Of a DNA stretch of 64,000 bases, positions 17,770-26,678 are shown one piece after another (position 1 is the stretch's first letter; each line of letters begins with the position of its first letter). The stretch is taken from contig NZ_QVMN01000002.1 of assembly GCF_010501075.1 (NCBI RefSeq), positions 434,001 through 498,000 on the forward strand, in the 5' to 3' direction. A model generated the notes under the pieces. That model had not been told where the DNA came from and made no database searches. It worked only from the letters and a program-made list of their open reading frames with translations. The position numbers and the translations under genes are program-made. The stretch comes from Dysgonomonas sp. 25 (GTDB taxonomy: Bacteria; Bacteroidota; Bacteroidia; Bacteroidales; Dysgonomonadaceae).

Positions 17770-18354
17770 ATGAATTTTCTTGCCCATGCATATTTGTCCT
17801 TTGGCGATGATGAATTTATCGTCGGAAATCTGGTTGCCGATATGATCAGAGGGAAGCAAATGGATGCTTTTCCCGAAAGGATACAAGCCGGTATCCGCCT
17901 GCACCGGCAGATAGATGCCTATACCGATTCGCATCCCGAGGTGAAGCGTGCGAAGCAGATTTTTACTTCTTCTGTGGGACGGTATGATAACTCATTTCTT
18001 GATGTGTCGTATGACCATTTCTTAGCTTTGAGCGCAGAACTCGAACCACAGGAAGGGTGGGAGGTATATGCGGGGAAATGTTACCAAGCTATTGAAAGAT
18101 ACGGCGAAACTTTACCACCGAAGTTTTGTAGTATGTTTATGTATATGAAAAGCGAAGACTGGCTTTCGAACTACGGACACCTGTGGATGATAGAACGCAG
18201 TTTCGAGCGCTTGGCGAGGCGTGCGAAATACTTGCCGGATGCGGCAAACCCTTTTAACGATTTTCAGACACATTATGAAGAACTGGAAGAGAGTTTCTCC
18301 CGCTTCTTCCCTGACCTGATGAGTTTCGTAAAAGGCTATGCTCCCAATACATAG
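17770..18354 (+). CDS. acpH: AcpH-like acyl carrier protein phosphodiesterase (DUF479)
   Basis: 194 aa from ATG 17770. Members remove the 4'-phosphopantetheine arm from acyl carrier protein, a HD-type phosphodiesterase reaction in the cytoplasm. It starts with the family's MNFLAHAYLSFGDDEFIVGN (FLAH and GN), then LHRQIDAYTDSHPEV and VSYDHFLA, which carry the His/Asp metal ligands. The 3' end overlaps the convergent gene by 19 bases. The assignment rests on these motifs; physiological turnover by this family is debated. Confidence 0.85.
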   Translation: MNFLAHAYLSFGDDEFIVGNLVADMIRGKQMDAFPERIQAGIRLHRQIDAYTDSHPEVKRAKQIFTSSVGRYDNSFLDVSYDHFLALSAELEPQEGWEVYAGKCYQAIERYGETLPPKFCSMFMYMKSEDWLSNYGHLWMIERSFERLARRAKYLPDAANPFNDFQTHYEELEESFSRFFPDLMSFVKGYAPNT

Positions 18355-19244
18355 AAATGGTATATCGCCTGCAAAGCTCCTATCCCGAGGGCGACATTGA
18401 CTTCCATTTTACCTCTTTTTCTGTAGATTGCCCTTTCGCTTTCGGTGGCCGGCATAACGATTGACAGATCCAATCCGCCCATCGTCTTTTTGTGAACCGT
18501 AGTAGCCTTAACCATAGTCATATAGCCCCATATCGCAATACCGATAGGTCCGGCTATTTTCAGCGCTATACCCAACACGATGGAAACCGCATAGAACATC
18601 ATCATATTGGCCGATGTTTTAGGCGTATAGCCGGCATAATTGAGTATCTTACGTGCTTCGGCTTCGTCTACGATTTCCTTATTTGCCATCTCACGATATT
18701 TCCCGTTTCCTATCGGGATAATGGGATTCATAACCATTCCCCTGTAGGCATCATAGTTGCGCGTAGGCGCTTTCTGCTGTTTTGGCTGAGGCTTAGTTTG
18801 AGGTTTTGGCTTTTCCTGCTTTTGTTGTGCCTCGTTCGGGATGTATGGAGGAGGCATTTCTATTGTTGTCTCTTTCTTCTTGGCTTCGATTTTTATTTCC
18901 GTCTTCTTTCCCTGTATGCTGGATGCTGTGGTCGTTGTTTGGGTTGTTGCCGTTTTTGTCTGGATCAACGGCTTTTCGCGCTGAATCTTACCTTTGGATG
19001 AAGAAGGGCGCTTTGTCTGCACATTCCCTTCCGGGCGTACCTCCATCACTGTATTGACAGGCTCGTAATCCTCCTGCTTCCCTTTTTCCTGCTTATGGTA
19101 GTTGCTTAGCTTCTGCGTGATCTCTTTATAAGACTTAACTCCCTGTTGGTAGCTTTTCTTCTTTTCGCGTTGATCGGCATACGATTTGACGTATTCGCCT
19201 TCGTATGTTTTCTTGTATGTGCCTTCAATAGATTTATTACTCAT
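18336..19244 (-). CDS. Hypothetical membrane protein with Lys/Thr/Gln-rich cytoplasmic region
   Basis: 302 aa, not recognised. Residues 1-170 are polar and basic (YKKTYEGEYVKSYAD, then KPQTKPQPKQQKAP), probably disordered. Residues about 213-246 (MMMFYAVSIVLGIALKIAGP and on) and 283-301 look like membrane segments. There is no signal peptide, so the long N-terminal part is likely cytoplasmic. It converges on acpH with a 19-base overlap of the two 3' ends and is followed on the minus strand by nothing else. Confidence 0.65.
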   Translation of the reverse strand: MSNKSIEGTYKKTYEGEYVKSYADQREKKKSYQQGVKSYKEITQKLSNYHKQEKGKQEDYEPVNTVMEVRPEGNVQTKRPSSSKGKIQREKPLIQTKTATTQTTTTASSIQGKKTEIKIEAKKKETTIEMPPPYIPNEAQQKQEKPKPQTKPQPKQQKAPTRNYDAYRGMVMNPIIPIGNGKYREMANKEIVDEAEARKILNYAGYTPKTSANMMMFYAVSIVLGIALKIAGPIGIAIWGYMTMVKATTVHKKTMGGLDLSIVMPATESERAIYRKRGKMEVNVALGIGALQAIYHFYVLGA

Positions 19245-19302
19245 ATAATCTTAAAAACAGGTTGATTCTTGGCTAAGTTAACAAAAAAATGAACATGTTG
19301 CG

Positions 19303-20040
19303 TCAAAAAGCACTGGATACTCGCTGAACAATATTGCACAATTGCCGTACATCATTCAGGTTGAGTTTGAAATCGGCATATTCGGGCGAAGGATTGAGCG
19401 AATGGCAGGTGATGGCACATTGCTCCATATCCTGTTCTATTATCTGTTTGCAAAGGATCGTATTATCCAGTACAATAATCCAGTTAGGGAAGTCCTCGGT
19501 ACGCAATTTGCTCCGCCAGTATTCCTGCGAAAGTTCGCGTGCCAGAACGATGTCGCCGTTCGATATGCTGCGTTTGCTGTCGTCGTCCATGCTGTCTCCT
19601 TTTATCTCGAAAGCGTAGTAACGCCCGTGTCCTATCTGGTCTACGACGAAATCGAATTCTTCAAATCCTTTCCCCCAGAAATCGGCATCGCGCACCTCGT
19701 CCACGTATTTAGCATAAGCCTTCACGGGGATAAATGGTACGCGCATACGGTATTTACCATTCTCCATCTGGTAATATTTGGTGCCGGACTTTGTAATCAG
19801 AAACGGCTCGTCGGCTTTGGATGTGGCGATGCTTTCCATATCGCCTTCGCCGGTGGATAGCCACTGTTCGTTCACCCCGAAATAGGTTGCCAGAATGGCA
19901 ATATTCGACTTGTTGGGATTGGTTTTACCTTCCAGATAATTGCCTATCGTGGCTTTGGTTATCGCCGTGTCTTTCCATATCCGGTATGCGGTAATGTTTT
20001 CTTTATCAACCAAGAATCTTAATCTATCCTTGAATTCCAT
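19303..20040 (-). CDS. XRE-type repressor with S24/LexA-like peptidase domain
   Basis: 245 aa. An N-terminal helix-turn-helix (about 1-65) has TAYRIWKDTAITKATIGNYLEG and NPNKSNIAILATYFGVNEQWLSTG. The C-terminal S24-like domain (about 120-230) has YYAFEIKGDSMDDDSKRSIS (Ser in GDSM as probable nucleophile) and NGDIVLAREL. Such proteins are phage-like or stress-response repressors that cleave themselves with RecA. No phage genes lie around it, so it may be a chromosomal regulator or a relic. The targets are unknown. Confidence 0.85.
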   Translation of the reverse strand: MEFKDRLRFLVDKENITAYRIWKDTAITKATIGNYLEGKTNPNKSNIAILATYFGVNEQWLSTGEGDMESIATSKADEPFLITKSGTKYYQMENGKYRMRVPFIPVKAYAKYVDEVRDADFWGKGFEEFDFVVDQIGHGRYYAFEIKGDSMDDDSKRSISNGDIVLARELSQEYWRSKLRTEDFPNWIIVLDNTILCKQIIEQDMEQCAITCHSLNPSPEYADFKLNLNDVRQLCNIVQRVSSAF

Positions 20041-20135
20041 AAGGTTATATTTTATTATCAGCCTATAAAAATAGTAAAATATTGAATCACTCCTAACAAG
20101 TTGAACTAAAATTATTGTATTTTATCTATATTGTA

Positions 20136-20200
20136 GGAGTTGACAAGTATACAAGTTGACAAATACATTGTCATCCCGAGCGGATGTGAGGGTTAAGTAA
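20136..20200. repeat. Short fragment of dispersed intergenic repeat
   Basis: Contains GTTGACAAGTATACAAGTTGACAA (in two words) and GTCATCCCGAGCGGATG, words shared with 17370-17400 and 63197-63290. It lies in the 312-base gap between the repressor and the tldE-like gene, which otherwise holds only promoter boxes. Confidence 0.5.
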
Positions 20201-20305
20201 TAAAAAGAGAAACAATTCCGTATTACGCATTGTTTTATCTGCATATCACGCTAAATATGCGTATTTTTGTAGAATATAGGATGTGTCTTGGCAATCTCAA
20301 ACAAG

Positions 20306-20335
20306 TTTGATTGCGCTCGGCTTTCACTATATTTG
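20306..20335 (+). promoter_or_regulatory. Promoter of the tldE-like operon
   Basis: TTTG (20306-20309), 18 bases, then TATATTTG (20328-20335), close to the Bacteroidota -33/-7 arrangement. It is 17 bases before ATG 20353. A further TATTTTTG box lies at 20262-20269. Confidence 0.7.
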
Positions 20336-20352
20336 TAAAAAAATAGAGACGA

Positions 20353-21672
20353 ATGATTACTACGGAACAGAAAAATATAGCTCAATGGGCGATGAATCTC
20401 GCCCTGCAAAATGGCTGCCAAGCTTCGCGTGTGTCGATTATATCGGGGGTGAATACTTCCTTCGAATATCGCAATACACAATTAGATAAATCGTATCAAA
20501 GTGCTGAAAATAAATTGTATATAGACGTGTTTATCGATGGGCGGTATAGCTCGTTCTCGTCTAACAGAATAGATAAGGCTGACCTCGAGCGCTTTATCAA
20601 GGCGGGAATAGAATCGACCAAGCTTTTAGCGCCCGATCCTTGCAAACAGTTGCCCGATCCGTCGCGCTATTACAAGCACGATGGTGGAGATTTGGAACTG
20701 TATGATGCTTCATTCGATTCCATTACTCCCGAAGAAAAGCTCCTTGTTACGCGTCAGGCGGTAGAGGAGATATTCGGTTCGGACGAACGCATTATCTCCA
20801 TTACTTCGTCGTATAGCGATGGCGCAGGGGCTGAATATATGATTACGAGCAATGGTTTCGAAGCTGAAAGTATCGATTCGGCTTTCGACGTTACGGTCGA
20901 AGTGGCGCTGAAAACCGGCGGAGATGCCCGTGCCGAATCTTATTGGTTCGATAGCAGTATCTTCTGGAAAGACTTGAAGAAAACGGGAATCGGGCAGGTA
21001 GCGCTGAAAAGGGCTTTACAAAAGATAGGACAGCGAAAAATACAATCGGGAACGTACAACATGCTGCTGGACAATACTGTTTCGGCGCGCATGGTAGCAT
21101 ATCTGACCAATGCGATGTTCGGTTCGGCGTTGCAGCAGAAGAACTCTTTCCTCTTGGATAAGTTGGGGCAGCGAATCGTTTCGGATAAGCTGACATTGAC
21201 AGATAACCCGCATCTGCCTAAATCTTTCGGGGCGCGCTGGTTCGACGGAGAAGGCGTTGCGACGAAAGACCGCACCATTATAGAGGACGGTGTGTTGAAT
21301 ATGTATTTTATCGATACTTATAATTCGCTGAAAATGAATATGCAACCGACTATCGCTTCACCTTCGATTGTGAATATGAAGCTTGGTAACCAAACGTTCG
21401 ACGAGATACGCCAATCCTTAAATAAGGGGATTTGGGTGACAGGTTTTAATGGCGGCAACTGCAATGCGACTACGGGCGATTTCTCGTTTGGTATAGAAGG
21501 ATTCCTGATAGAGCATGGCGAAATATCTACTCCAATCAGCGAAATGAATATAACAGGTAATATGCTCACCTTGTGGAATCAGTTGGCCGAAATAGGGAAC
21601 GATCCCCGTCTCAGCTCTTCGCGCCGCATACCTACCTTGTTGTTCGAAGGGGTTAACTTTAGCGGGCTATAG
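20353..21672 (+). CDS. TldD/PmbA (TldE) family protein
   Basis: 439 aa member of the TldD/TldE modulator-of-gyrase family; TldD-TldE heterodimers degrade or mature peptides. The N-terminal half contains the family's ISGVNTSFEYRNTQLDKS. The C-terminal beta-rich half has FGARWFDGEGVATKDRTIIEDG and GNCNATTGDFSFGIEGFLIE. I find no HExxxH motif, which TldD uses for zinc, so this is a TldE-like non-catalytic partner. The partner gene is not in the window. One base separates it from the next gene. Confidence 0.88.
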   Translation: MITTEQKNIAQWAMNLALQNGCQASRVSIISGVNTSFEYRNTQLDKSYQSAENKLYIDVFIDGRYSSFSSNRIDKADLERFIKAGIESTKLLAPDPCKQLPDPSRYYKHDGGDLELYDASFDSITPEEKLLVTRQAVEEIFGSDERIISITSSYSDGAGAEYMITSNGFEAESIDSAFDVTVEVALKTGGDARAESYWFDSSIFWKDLKKTGIGQVALKRALQKIGQRKIQSGTYNMLLDNTVSARMVAYLTNAMFGSALQQKNSFLLDKLGQRIVSDKLTLTDNPHLPKSFGARWFDGEGVATKDRTIIEDGVLNMYFIDTYNSLKMNMQPTIASPSIVNMKLGNQTFDEIRQSLNKGIWVTGFNGGNCNATTGDFSFGIEGFLIEHGEISTPISEMNITGNMLTLWNQLAEIGNDPRLSSSRRIPTLLFEGVNFSGL

Positions 21673-21673
21673 A

Positions 21674-23131
21674 ATGAGGAAAATAAGAGGGCTAATTCTT
21701 TGTTTGTTGTTTTTGTTGTCTGTTGCGCTTTCGGCTCAATATCCTACGGTGGAGATTCGCGCCGTTTGGCTCACGACCAGTTGGGGATTGGATTGGCCTA
21801 CGCAGGGGAAAACAGTCGAGCAGCAAAAATCCGAGTTGTGTGATATGCTGGACGAGTTCAGGAAGCTGAATTTCAATATCGTATTCTTTCAGGTTAGGGC
21901 GAGAGGAACAACGTTTTATAAATCAGCCATTGAACCGCAGAGTTCCTATTTCAACAAAAAGGGAGGTTTCGATCCATTGACGTTTGCTGTCGAGGAATGC
22001 CATAAGCGGGGAATGGAGTGTCATGCGTGGTTTGTAACCTTCCCGATGAATCAGGAGCGAAAACCCATACCGAAGAATAAGCAGAAAGCTGCCGCGAAGA
22101 AATATCCGGAGCATTATAAGTTGGTGAAAAATCAACAATGGTATATGGATCCGGGGCACCCAAAGACCAAAGAGCGCATTCTCGCTTTGACAAAGGAGAT
22201 CGTGAGCAATTATGATATAGACGGTATTCAATACGATTATATCCGCTACCCGAATAATGACCGCACTTTTCCTGATAATGATACTTTTAAGAAATACGGA
22301 AAGGGAAAGAGCCTGCACGATTGGCGGCGCGATAATATCAACTCACTGGTGGATGAGCTATACGATACGGTTAAGGGGTTGAAGCCTTGGGTGCAAGTCA
22401 GCAGTTCGCCGCTTGGACGCTACAAAGTATTGCCTCATGCACCGAATGATGGCTGGACAGCCTACGAAACTGTTTTTCAGGATGCTGCCGGATGGTTGCA
22501 ACGAGGTAAGCATGATATGCTGTTCCCGATGATGTATTACCGCGAGGAGTTGTTCGAGCCATTTGTGGTAGATTGGGTTGCCAACAGCAACGGACGCCCT
22601 GTTACGCCGGGCTTGGGTGTGTATCAGATGTTGAAGTCAGAGAAAGACTGGCCATTGAAAGACATTACCAAGCAGATGGATTATACTCGCCAAAGCGGTG
22701 CGTCGGGGCAGGCCTACTTCCGTGCCAAGAATATAACGGAGAACCTGAAAGGGGTAAAGGATTCTATCCGTGCATTTTATCCTTATCAGGCAAAACTTCC
22801 TCCCCTCACGTGGTTAGATAATGTGTCGCCTAATTCGCCGCTGAACCTGCAAGTGTACCGGGATGATTCCGGCAAGTTGCATATAGCATGGGAAGCTCCC
22901 GACGATACGGAGGATTTTACCTATACGGTGTACTACTCATCCGATGAATGGGTGGATATGTCAGACCCTAAGTATATTATAGCCTCGGGTATACGGGGTA
23001 ATTCGATAACATTGCCTGTCAGTACGGGAAACTTTGGATTTTACTATACGGTTACAGCATCGGACAGGTTTCATAACGAGAGTGTTCCGGCATTTGCAGC
23101 CTACTTCTCGCATTCGAAGTATGAGCAATAA
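21674..23131 (+). CDS. GHL10/DUF187 glycosidase-like secreted protein (DigH/YngK type)
   Basis: 485 aa with a signal peptide (MRKIRGLILCLLFLLSVALSAQ). The GHL10 domain (about 25-340) begins EIRAVWLTTSWGLDWPT and carries FNIVFFQVRARG, WYMDPGHPKTKERI and IDGIQYDYIRYPN, the family barrel strands. A fibronectin-III-like domain follows (about 380-485: LHIAWEAPDD, FTYTVYYS, YYTVTASDR). E. coli DigH of this family cleaves denuded peptidoglycan, so a cell-wall role in the periplasm is a fair inference. Transcribed with the tldE-like gene. Confidence 0.88.
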   Translation: MRKIRGLILCLLFLLSVALSAQYPTVEIRAVWLTTSWGLDWPTQGKTVEQQKSELCDMLDEFRKLNFNIVFFQVRARGTTFYKSAIEPQSSYFNKKGGFDPLTFAVEECHKRGMECHAWFVTFPMNQERKPIPKNKQKAAAKKYPEHYKLVKNQQWYMDPGHPKTKERILALTKEIVSNYDIDGIQYDYIRYPNNDRTFPDNDTFKKYGKGKSLHDWRRDNINSLVDELYDTVKGLKPWVQVSSSPLGRYKVLPHAPNDGWTAYETVFQDAAGWLQRGKHDMLFPMMYYREELFEPFVVDWVANSNGRPVTPGLGVYQMLKSEKDWPLKDITKQMDYTRQSGASGQAYFRAKNITENLKGVKDSIRAFYPYQAKLPPLTWLDNVSPNSPLNLQVYRDDSGKLHIAWEAPDDTEDFTYTVYYSSDEWVDMSDPKYIIASGIRGNSITLPVSTGNFGFYYTVTASDRFHNESVPAFAAYFSHSKYEQ

Positions 23132-23135
23132 CCTC

Positions 23136-23606
23136 CTATCGGTTACTTTTCAGTTCAGAAATAGTCTTTTTCAATGTAGGGTGAATAACTTCTCCTGCTA
23201 CTTCGGCTAAAGGGAGAAGGACGAAATCCCGCTCGTGCAGGTAAGGGTGGGGAAGTACCAAATCAGGTGTATCTACTATCAGACTGTCATATAGCAAGAT
23301 GTCGATGTCTATTATCCTATCGGTGTAAACTTTATTATACGACTTGGATGTACGCCCCATTTCGCGCTCTATCTGCTGGGTTGCCGCTAAAACCTCTTCG
23401 GGCGATTGTCTTGTCTCTATCCGGCAAGCTGCATTAACAAAGAGATTCGGCGATTCGAAGCCTATCGGTTCGGTCGTAAAAAAAGCGGAACAGGCTGTAA
23501 CTTCGCCTATCCGCTCTTGTATCTTGTCCAAAGCAAGTTGTATGTTCTTTTTCTTATTGCCCAGATTAGAGCCTAAGCCCAGATATACAACATGCTTCCC
23601 GTTCAT
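23136..23606 (-). CDS. folK: HPPK, 6-hydroxymethyl-7,8-dihydropterin pyrophosphokinase
   Basis: 156 aa, folate synthesis: transfers pyrophosphate from ATP to hydroxymethyl-dihydropterin. Signatures: YLGLGSNLGNKKKNI at the N-terminus, SAFFTTEPIG, and DRIIDIDILLYD followed by LPHPYLHERDFVLLPLAEVA. Length is normal. It is last in the ftsX-DUF3098-truB-queA-folK cluster, 12 bases after queA, and its stop lies 4 bases from the stop of the convergent GHL10 gene. Confidence 0.96.
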   Translation of the reverse strand: MNGKHVVYLGLGSNLGNKKKNIQLALDKIQERIGEVTACSAFFTTEPIGFESPNLFVNAACRIETRQSPEEVLAATQQIEREMGRTSKSYNKVYTDRIIDIDILLYDSLIVDTPDLVLPHPYLHERDFVLLPLAEVAGEVIHPTLKKTISELKSNR

Positions 23607-23618
23607 TGATAAACCGGT

Positions 23619-24668
23619 TTATATCAGCAACATCGCATCGCCGTATGTGCCGAACTGGTATTTCTCTTTGATAGCCAGCTCGTACAAGCCCATCACTTCG
23701 TCATAACCACCGAAAGCGGTAGTCATCATCAACAAAGTAGATTGAGGCAGGTGGAAGTTGGTTATCATCGAATCGGCCACTCCAAACTCGTAAGGAGGGA
23801 AGATGAATTTGTTTGTCCAGCCCTCGTTTGGTTTCAGACGATGGTTGGTGGTAACGATTGTTTCCATGGCACGCATGACGGATGTACCCACAGCACATAC
23901 GCGGTGACCGGTATCTTTGGCCTTGTTCACCCTGTCGGCAGTCTCGGCAGGAATGTATAATTGCTCGGAATCCATTTTGTGTTTGGTCAGGTCTTCCACG
24001 TCGATATCGCGGTAGTTACCCAACCCGGAATGCAATGTAAGGAAAGCGAAATCTATCCCTTTGATTTCCATGCGCTTCATCAATTCGCGGCTGAAATGCA
24101 AACCCGCAGCCGGAGCAACGACAGCACCTTCGTTCTTGGCAAAGATTGTCTGATAACGCTCTTTGTCGATGTTTTCTTCGCCGCGTCCCAAGTACTTAGG
24201 GATTGGTGTTTCGCCCAAAGCGTAAAGTGCTTCGCGGAATTCGTCTCCCGTCCCGTCGAATAGGAAACGCAAAGTACGTCCGCGCGAAGTGGTATTGTCG
24301 ATGACTTCGGCAACCATCGATTCGTCATCGCCGAAGTATAACTTGTTTCCGATGCGGATTTTGCGGGCAGGATCGACTAATACGTCCCATAAGTGGAACT
24401 CCTCGTTCAGCTCGCGCAATAAGAAAACTTCGATGGTCGCACCTGTCTTTTCCTTGTTGCCGTAGAGGCGTGCAGGAAAGACCTTGGTGTCGTTGAATAC
24501 GAAGACATCTTTGTCATCGAAGTAGTCGATAACATCTTTAAATATCTTATGCTGAACCTCTCCGGTTTTGCGGTCGACTACCATCAGGCGGCATTCGTCG
24601 CGGTTCTTGCTTGGATGCTTTGCAATCAGCTTCTCCGGAAGGTCAAATTTAAATTGAGAAAGTTTCAT
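23619..24668 (-). CDS. queA: S-adenosylmethionine:tRNA ribosyltransferase-isomerase QueA
   Basis: 349 aa, queuosine pathway: adds the epoxycyclopentanediol from SAM to preQ1 in tRNA. Motifs: [12 protein letters not shown] near the start, [50 protein letters not shown] and [18 protein letters not shown]. Full-length and typical. It lies between truB (21 bases upstream) and folK. Confidence 0.97.
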   Translation of the reverse strand: MKLSQFKFDLPEKLIAKHPSKNRDECRLMVVDRKTGEVQHKIFKDVIDYFDDKDVFVFNDTKVFPARLYGNKEKTGATIEVFLLRELNEEFHLWDVLVDPARKIRIGNKLYFGDDESMVAEVIDNTTSRGRTLRFLFDGTGDEFREALYALGETPIPKYLGRGEENIDKERYQTIFAKNEGAVVAPAAGLHFSRELMKRMEIKGIDFAFLTLHSGLGNYRDIDVEDLTKHKMDSEQLYIPAETADRVNKAKDTGHRVCAVGTSVMRAMETIVTTNHRLKPNEGWTNKFIFPPYEFGVADSMITNFHLPQSTLLMMTTAFGGYDEVMGLYELAIKEKYQFGTYGDAMLLI

Positions 24669-24689
24669 ATATATTGTTCAATTTGTTTG

Positions 24690-25382
24690 TCATTCAGTAA
24701 TCAGGGCTTCGATAGCATCTTCTATCATCGCTCCGTCTATACAGTCATCGAGCGTAACCTCGCCCACGCGTGTCCGCTCCAATCCTGCGAGATGTGCGCC
24801 GGAGCCGAGTGCCTGCCCTATATCGCGCGCCAAAGCTCTGATATATGTACCTTTGCTGCATACTACCCTTATCTTTATGATAGGCAAATTGTATGCCAGC
24901 AATTCGATTTCATCTATAACCAACAGTTTTGGCTTTAGTTCAATTTCTTCGCCTTCGCGGGCATAGTCGTAAGCTCTTCTGCCATCTACTTTGCAGGCAG
25001 AGTAAACAGGCGGTACTTGCCATATTTCGCCGACGAAAGTTTTCAGTTTCTCTTCAACCAACTCTTTGGTGATATGATCGACGGGATATTCCTGGTCGAT
25101 TTCCGTCTCCTGATCGAACGAGGGCGTAGTAGCTCCCAGTTGCAGTGTAGCTATGTACTCTTTGGTCTGGTATTGGAATGTTTCGATTAGTTTGGTTTTC
25201 TTTCCCGTGCATATAATCATAACTCCCGTAGCCAAAGGGTCGAGCGTTCCGGCATGACCGACTTTCAGTTTCTTTATATTCAGTTTCCGGCAAATCTTAT
25301 TGCGCAGCTTCTTTACCAAGGTAAAGGATGTCCAGTGGAGCGGCTTGTTGACGTATAAGATTTCTCCTTCGATAAAATCCAT
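24690..25382 (-). CDS. truB: tRNA pseudouridine-55 synthase TruB
   Basis: 230 aa. Makes pseudouridine 55 in the T loop of tRNAs. It begins GEILYVNKPLHWTSF and has the catalytic motif VGHAGTLDPLATGVMIICTG (Asp in TLDP), then PPVYSACKVDGRRAYDYAREG and CSKGTYIRALARDIGQALG. It is on the short side, as is usual for Bacteroidota TruB without a full PUA domain. The gap to the DUF3098 gene is 3 bases, and no uppP gene sits between them. Confidence 0.96.
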   Translation of the reverse strand: MDFIEGEILYVNKPLHWTSFTLVKKLRNKICRKLNIKKLKVGHAGTLDPLATGVMIICTGKKTKLIETFQYQTKEYIATLQLGATTPSFDQETEIDQEYPVDHITKELVEEKLKTFVGEIWQVPPVYSACKVDGRRAYDYAREGEEIELKPKLLVIDEIELLAYNLPIIKIRVVCSKGTYIRALARDIGQALGSGAHLAGLERTRVGEVTLDDCIDGAMIEDAIEALITE

Positions 25383-25385
25383 CGA

Positions 25386-25637
25386 TTAACTTTCTTTCTG
25401 TCCGTTTTTAGGTTTATCGGTGGCTAAAATCGCATATATCATCAGCAGGAAACCGGCTAAGCATATCATGGGTGCTATTACGATACGTCTCGTGCTGAAA
25501 ATATCGGGTTCGAATCCTCCTTCGATAGTAGACGAAGGGCCAACGGCCATAACGATGAATCCCACAATGATGAGGACTACCGAGGCGGCTGTCAGGATAT
25601 AATTCTTTTTGCCAAAAGCTAAGTTCTCTTTATTCAT
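25386..25637 (-). CDS. DUF3098 small membrane protein
   Basis: 83 aa with two transmembrane helices (about 11-32 and 53-72) and a short loop FEPDIFSTRRIVIAP. It matches the DUF3098 family found next to ftsX throughout Bacteroidales; the function is unknown, though constant linkage suggests division or envelope work. Two bases separate it from ftsX, so translation is probably coupled. Confidence 0.88.
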   Translation of the reverse strand: MNKENLAFGKKNYILTAASVVLIIVGFIVMAVGPSSTIEGGFEPDIFSTRRIVIAPMICLAGFLLMIYAILATDKPKNGQKES

Positions 25638-25639
25638 TA

Positions 25640-26518
25640 TTATATATAATATAATTTATTCGTTTTCATTCTCAGGAAGCGGTTGACAGCCGAGAGGGTC
25701 GCCAAGGTGGACAGCAGAATGCCGAAAATCAGTACGATGACGTAGACGGCTATCAGTTCTTCTTTTTGAACGATCTCTGCTGCTTCGGGGTATTCGCGGA
25801 CAACATAGAGGGCTACTCCCGTTATGAATACGGCAGCAATAGCCGCTGCAACGATGCCGCTAACCATCATGCGCAAAATAAAAGGTTTGCGTATAAAGCT
25901 ATTGGTTGCCCCGACCAATTGCATGGTATTGATTAAAAAACGTTGGGAGTAGATATTTAATTGTATCGTATTGCGGATAAGTGTGAACGAAATGAGAATC
26001 AATACCAATGCCAGTATGGAGAGGACAGAGCCTAACTTGGATAGATTGGCATCTGCCTGATAGATATCTTCCTCATTGTAAGTGATATTCTTAGCTAATT
26101 GAATCCCTTTCAGACTGGCTGCCACCAACCGGATGCTGTCGGGGTTGACGTATTCCGATTTGATGTGGATGTCGAAATAACTTCTCGACGGATCGTAGTC
26201 CAATACTTCTGTCGGGTCTTGCCCTAAATCTTTGATGAGATACTCTTTTATTTGTTCTTTACCGATATAGTCGACCGATTTGACGTATTTGTTCTTTTCT
26301 AAAGCGGATTTTAGCTTAGCTTGTTCAGCGTCGCTCATCTTGTCAGATATACCTACCGAGAGCGTCATGTTTTCTTTGAAATGGTCTGAAAAACGCTTTC
26401 CTGTCAGCCCCAGCAGACAAACAAGCCCTAATAAAAACAAAGCAAGTGTGATACTCATCGTAGTAATCACTCCTGCTGTAAAAAAAGATACCGTTTTAAC
26501 ACGTTGTTTGTCAGACAT
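25640..26518 (-). CDS. ftsX: Cell division protein FtsX
   Basis: 292 aa inner-membrane protein with four transmembrane helices (about 15-40, 165-190, 220-245, 262-285) and a periplasmic domain of about 120 aa between the first two. In Bacteria FtsX, with the ATPase FtsE, activates cell-wall hydrolases at the septum. Features seen: a cytoplasmic basic start, VDYIGKEQIKEYL in the periplasmic loop, and the FtsX core NTMQLVGATNSFIRKPFILRM. ftsE is not adjacent. It is the first gene of the cluster ending at folK. Confidence 0.94.
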   Translation of the reverse strand: MSDKQRVKTVSFFTAGVITTMSITLALFLLGLVCLLGLTGKRFSDHFKENMTLSVGISDKMSDAEQAKLKSALEKNKYVKSVDYIGKEQIKEYLIKDLGQDPTEVLDYDPSRSYFDIHIKSEYVNPDSIRLVAASLKGIQLAKNITYNEEDIYQADANLSKLGSVLSILALVLILISFTLIRNTIQLNIYSQRFLINTMQLVGATNSFIRKPFILRMMVSGIVAAAIAAVFITGVALYVVREYPEAAEIVQKEELIAVYVIVLIFGILLSTLATLSAVNRFLRMKTNKLYYI

Positions 26519-26611
26519 ATTCGAGCTTAAGTTCTCATCAGTGCATAATACACCTAAATTTGGTACAAAGGAACAAAATAATTACCGCTATTCGTAGCCT
26601 TTTAAGATTTA

Positions 26612-26658
26612 TTAAGAAAAACGCTTCGGGACAGCTTTTGCTGCTTTCCGAAGCGTTT
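26612..26658 (-). terminator. Strong Rho-independent terminator
   Basis: The 11-bp stem AAACGCTTCGG (26619-26629) / CCGAAGCGTTT (26648-26658) has an inner CAGC-TTTT-GCTG hairpin. On the minus strand it is followed by TTTTTCTTAAT, so it ends the gene at 26679-27224. Confidence 0.85.
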
Positions 26659-26678
26659 CTTTTATCCTTTGATGAGAA

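Noticed and set aside
17407-17791. Minus-strand ORFs of 77 and 83 codons
   Set aside because: They translate the dispersed repeat and overlap the acpH promoter; no signal peptide or motif.
25505-25520. GGGTTCGAATCC, another T-arm lookalike
   Set aside because: It is within the DUF3098 gene and no cloverleaf can be drawn.
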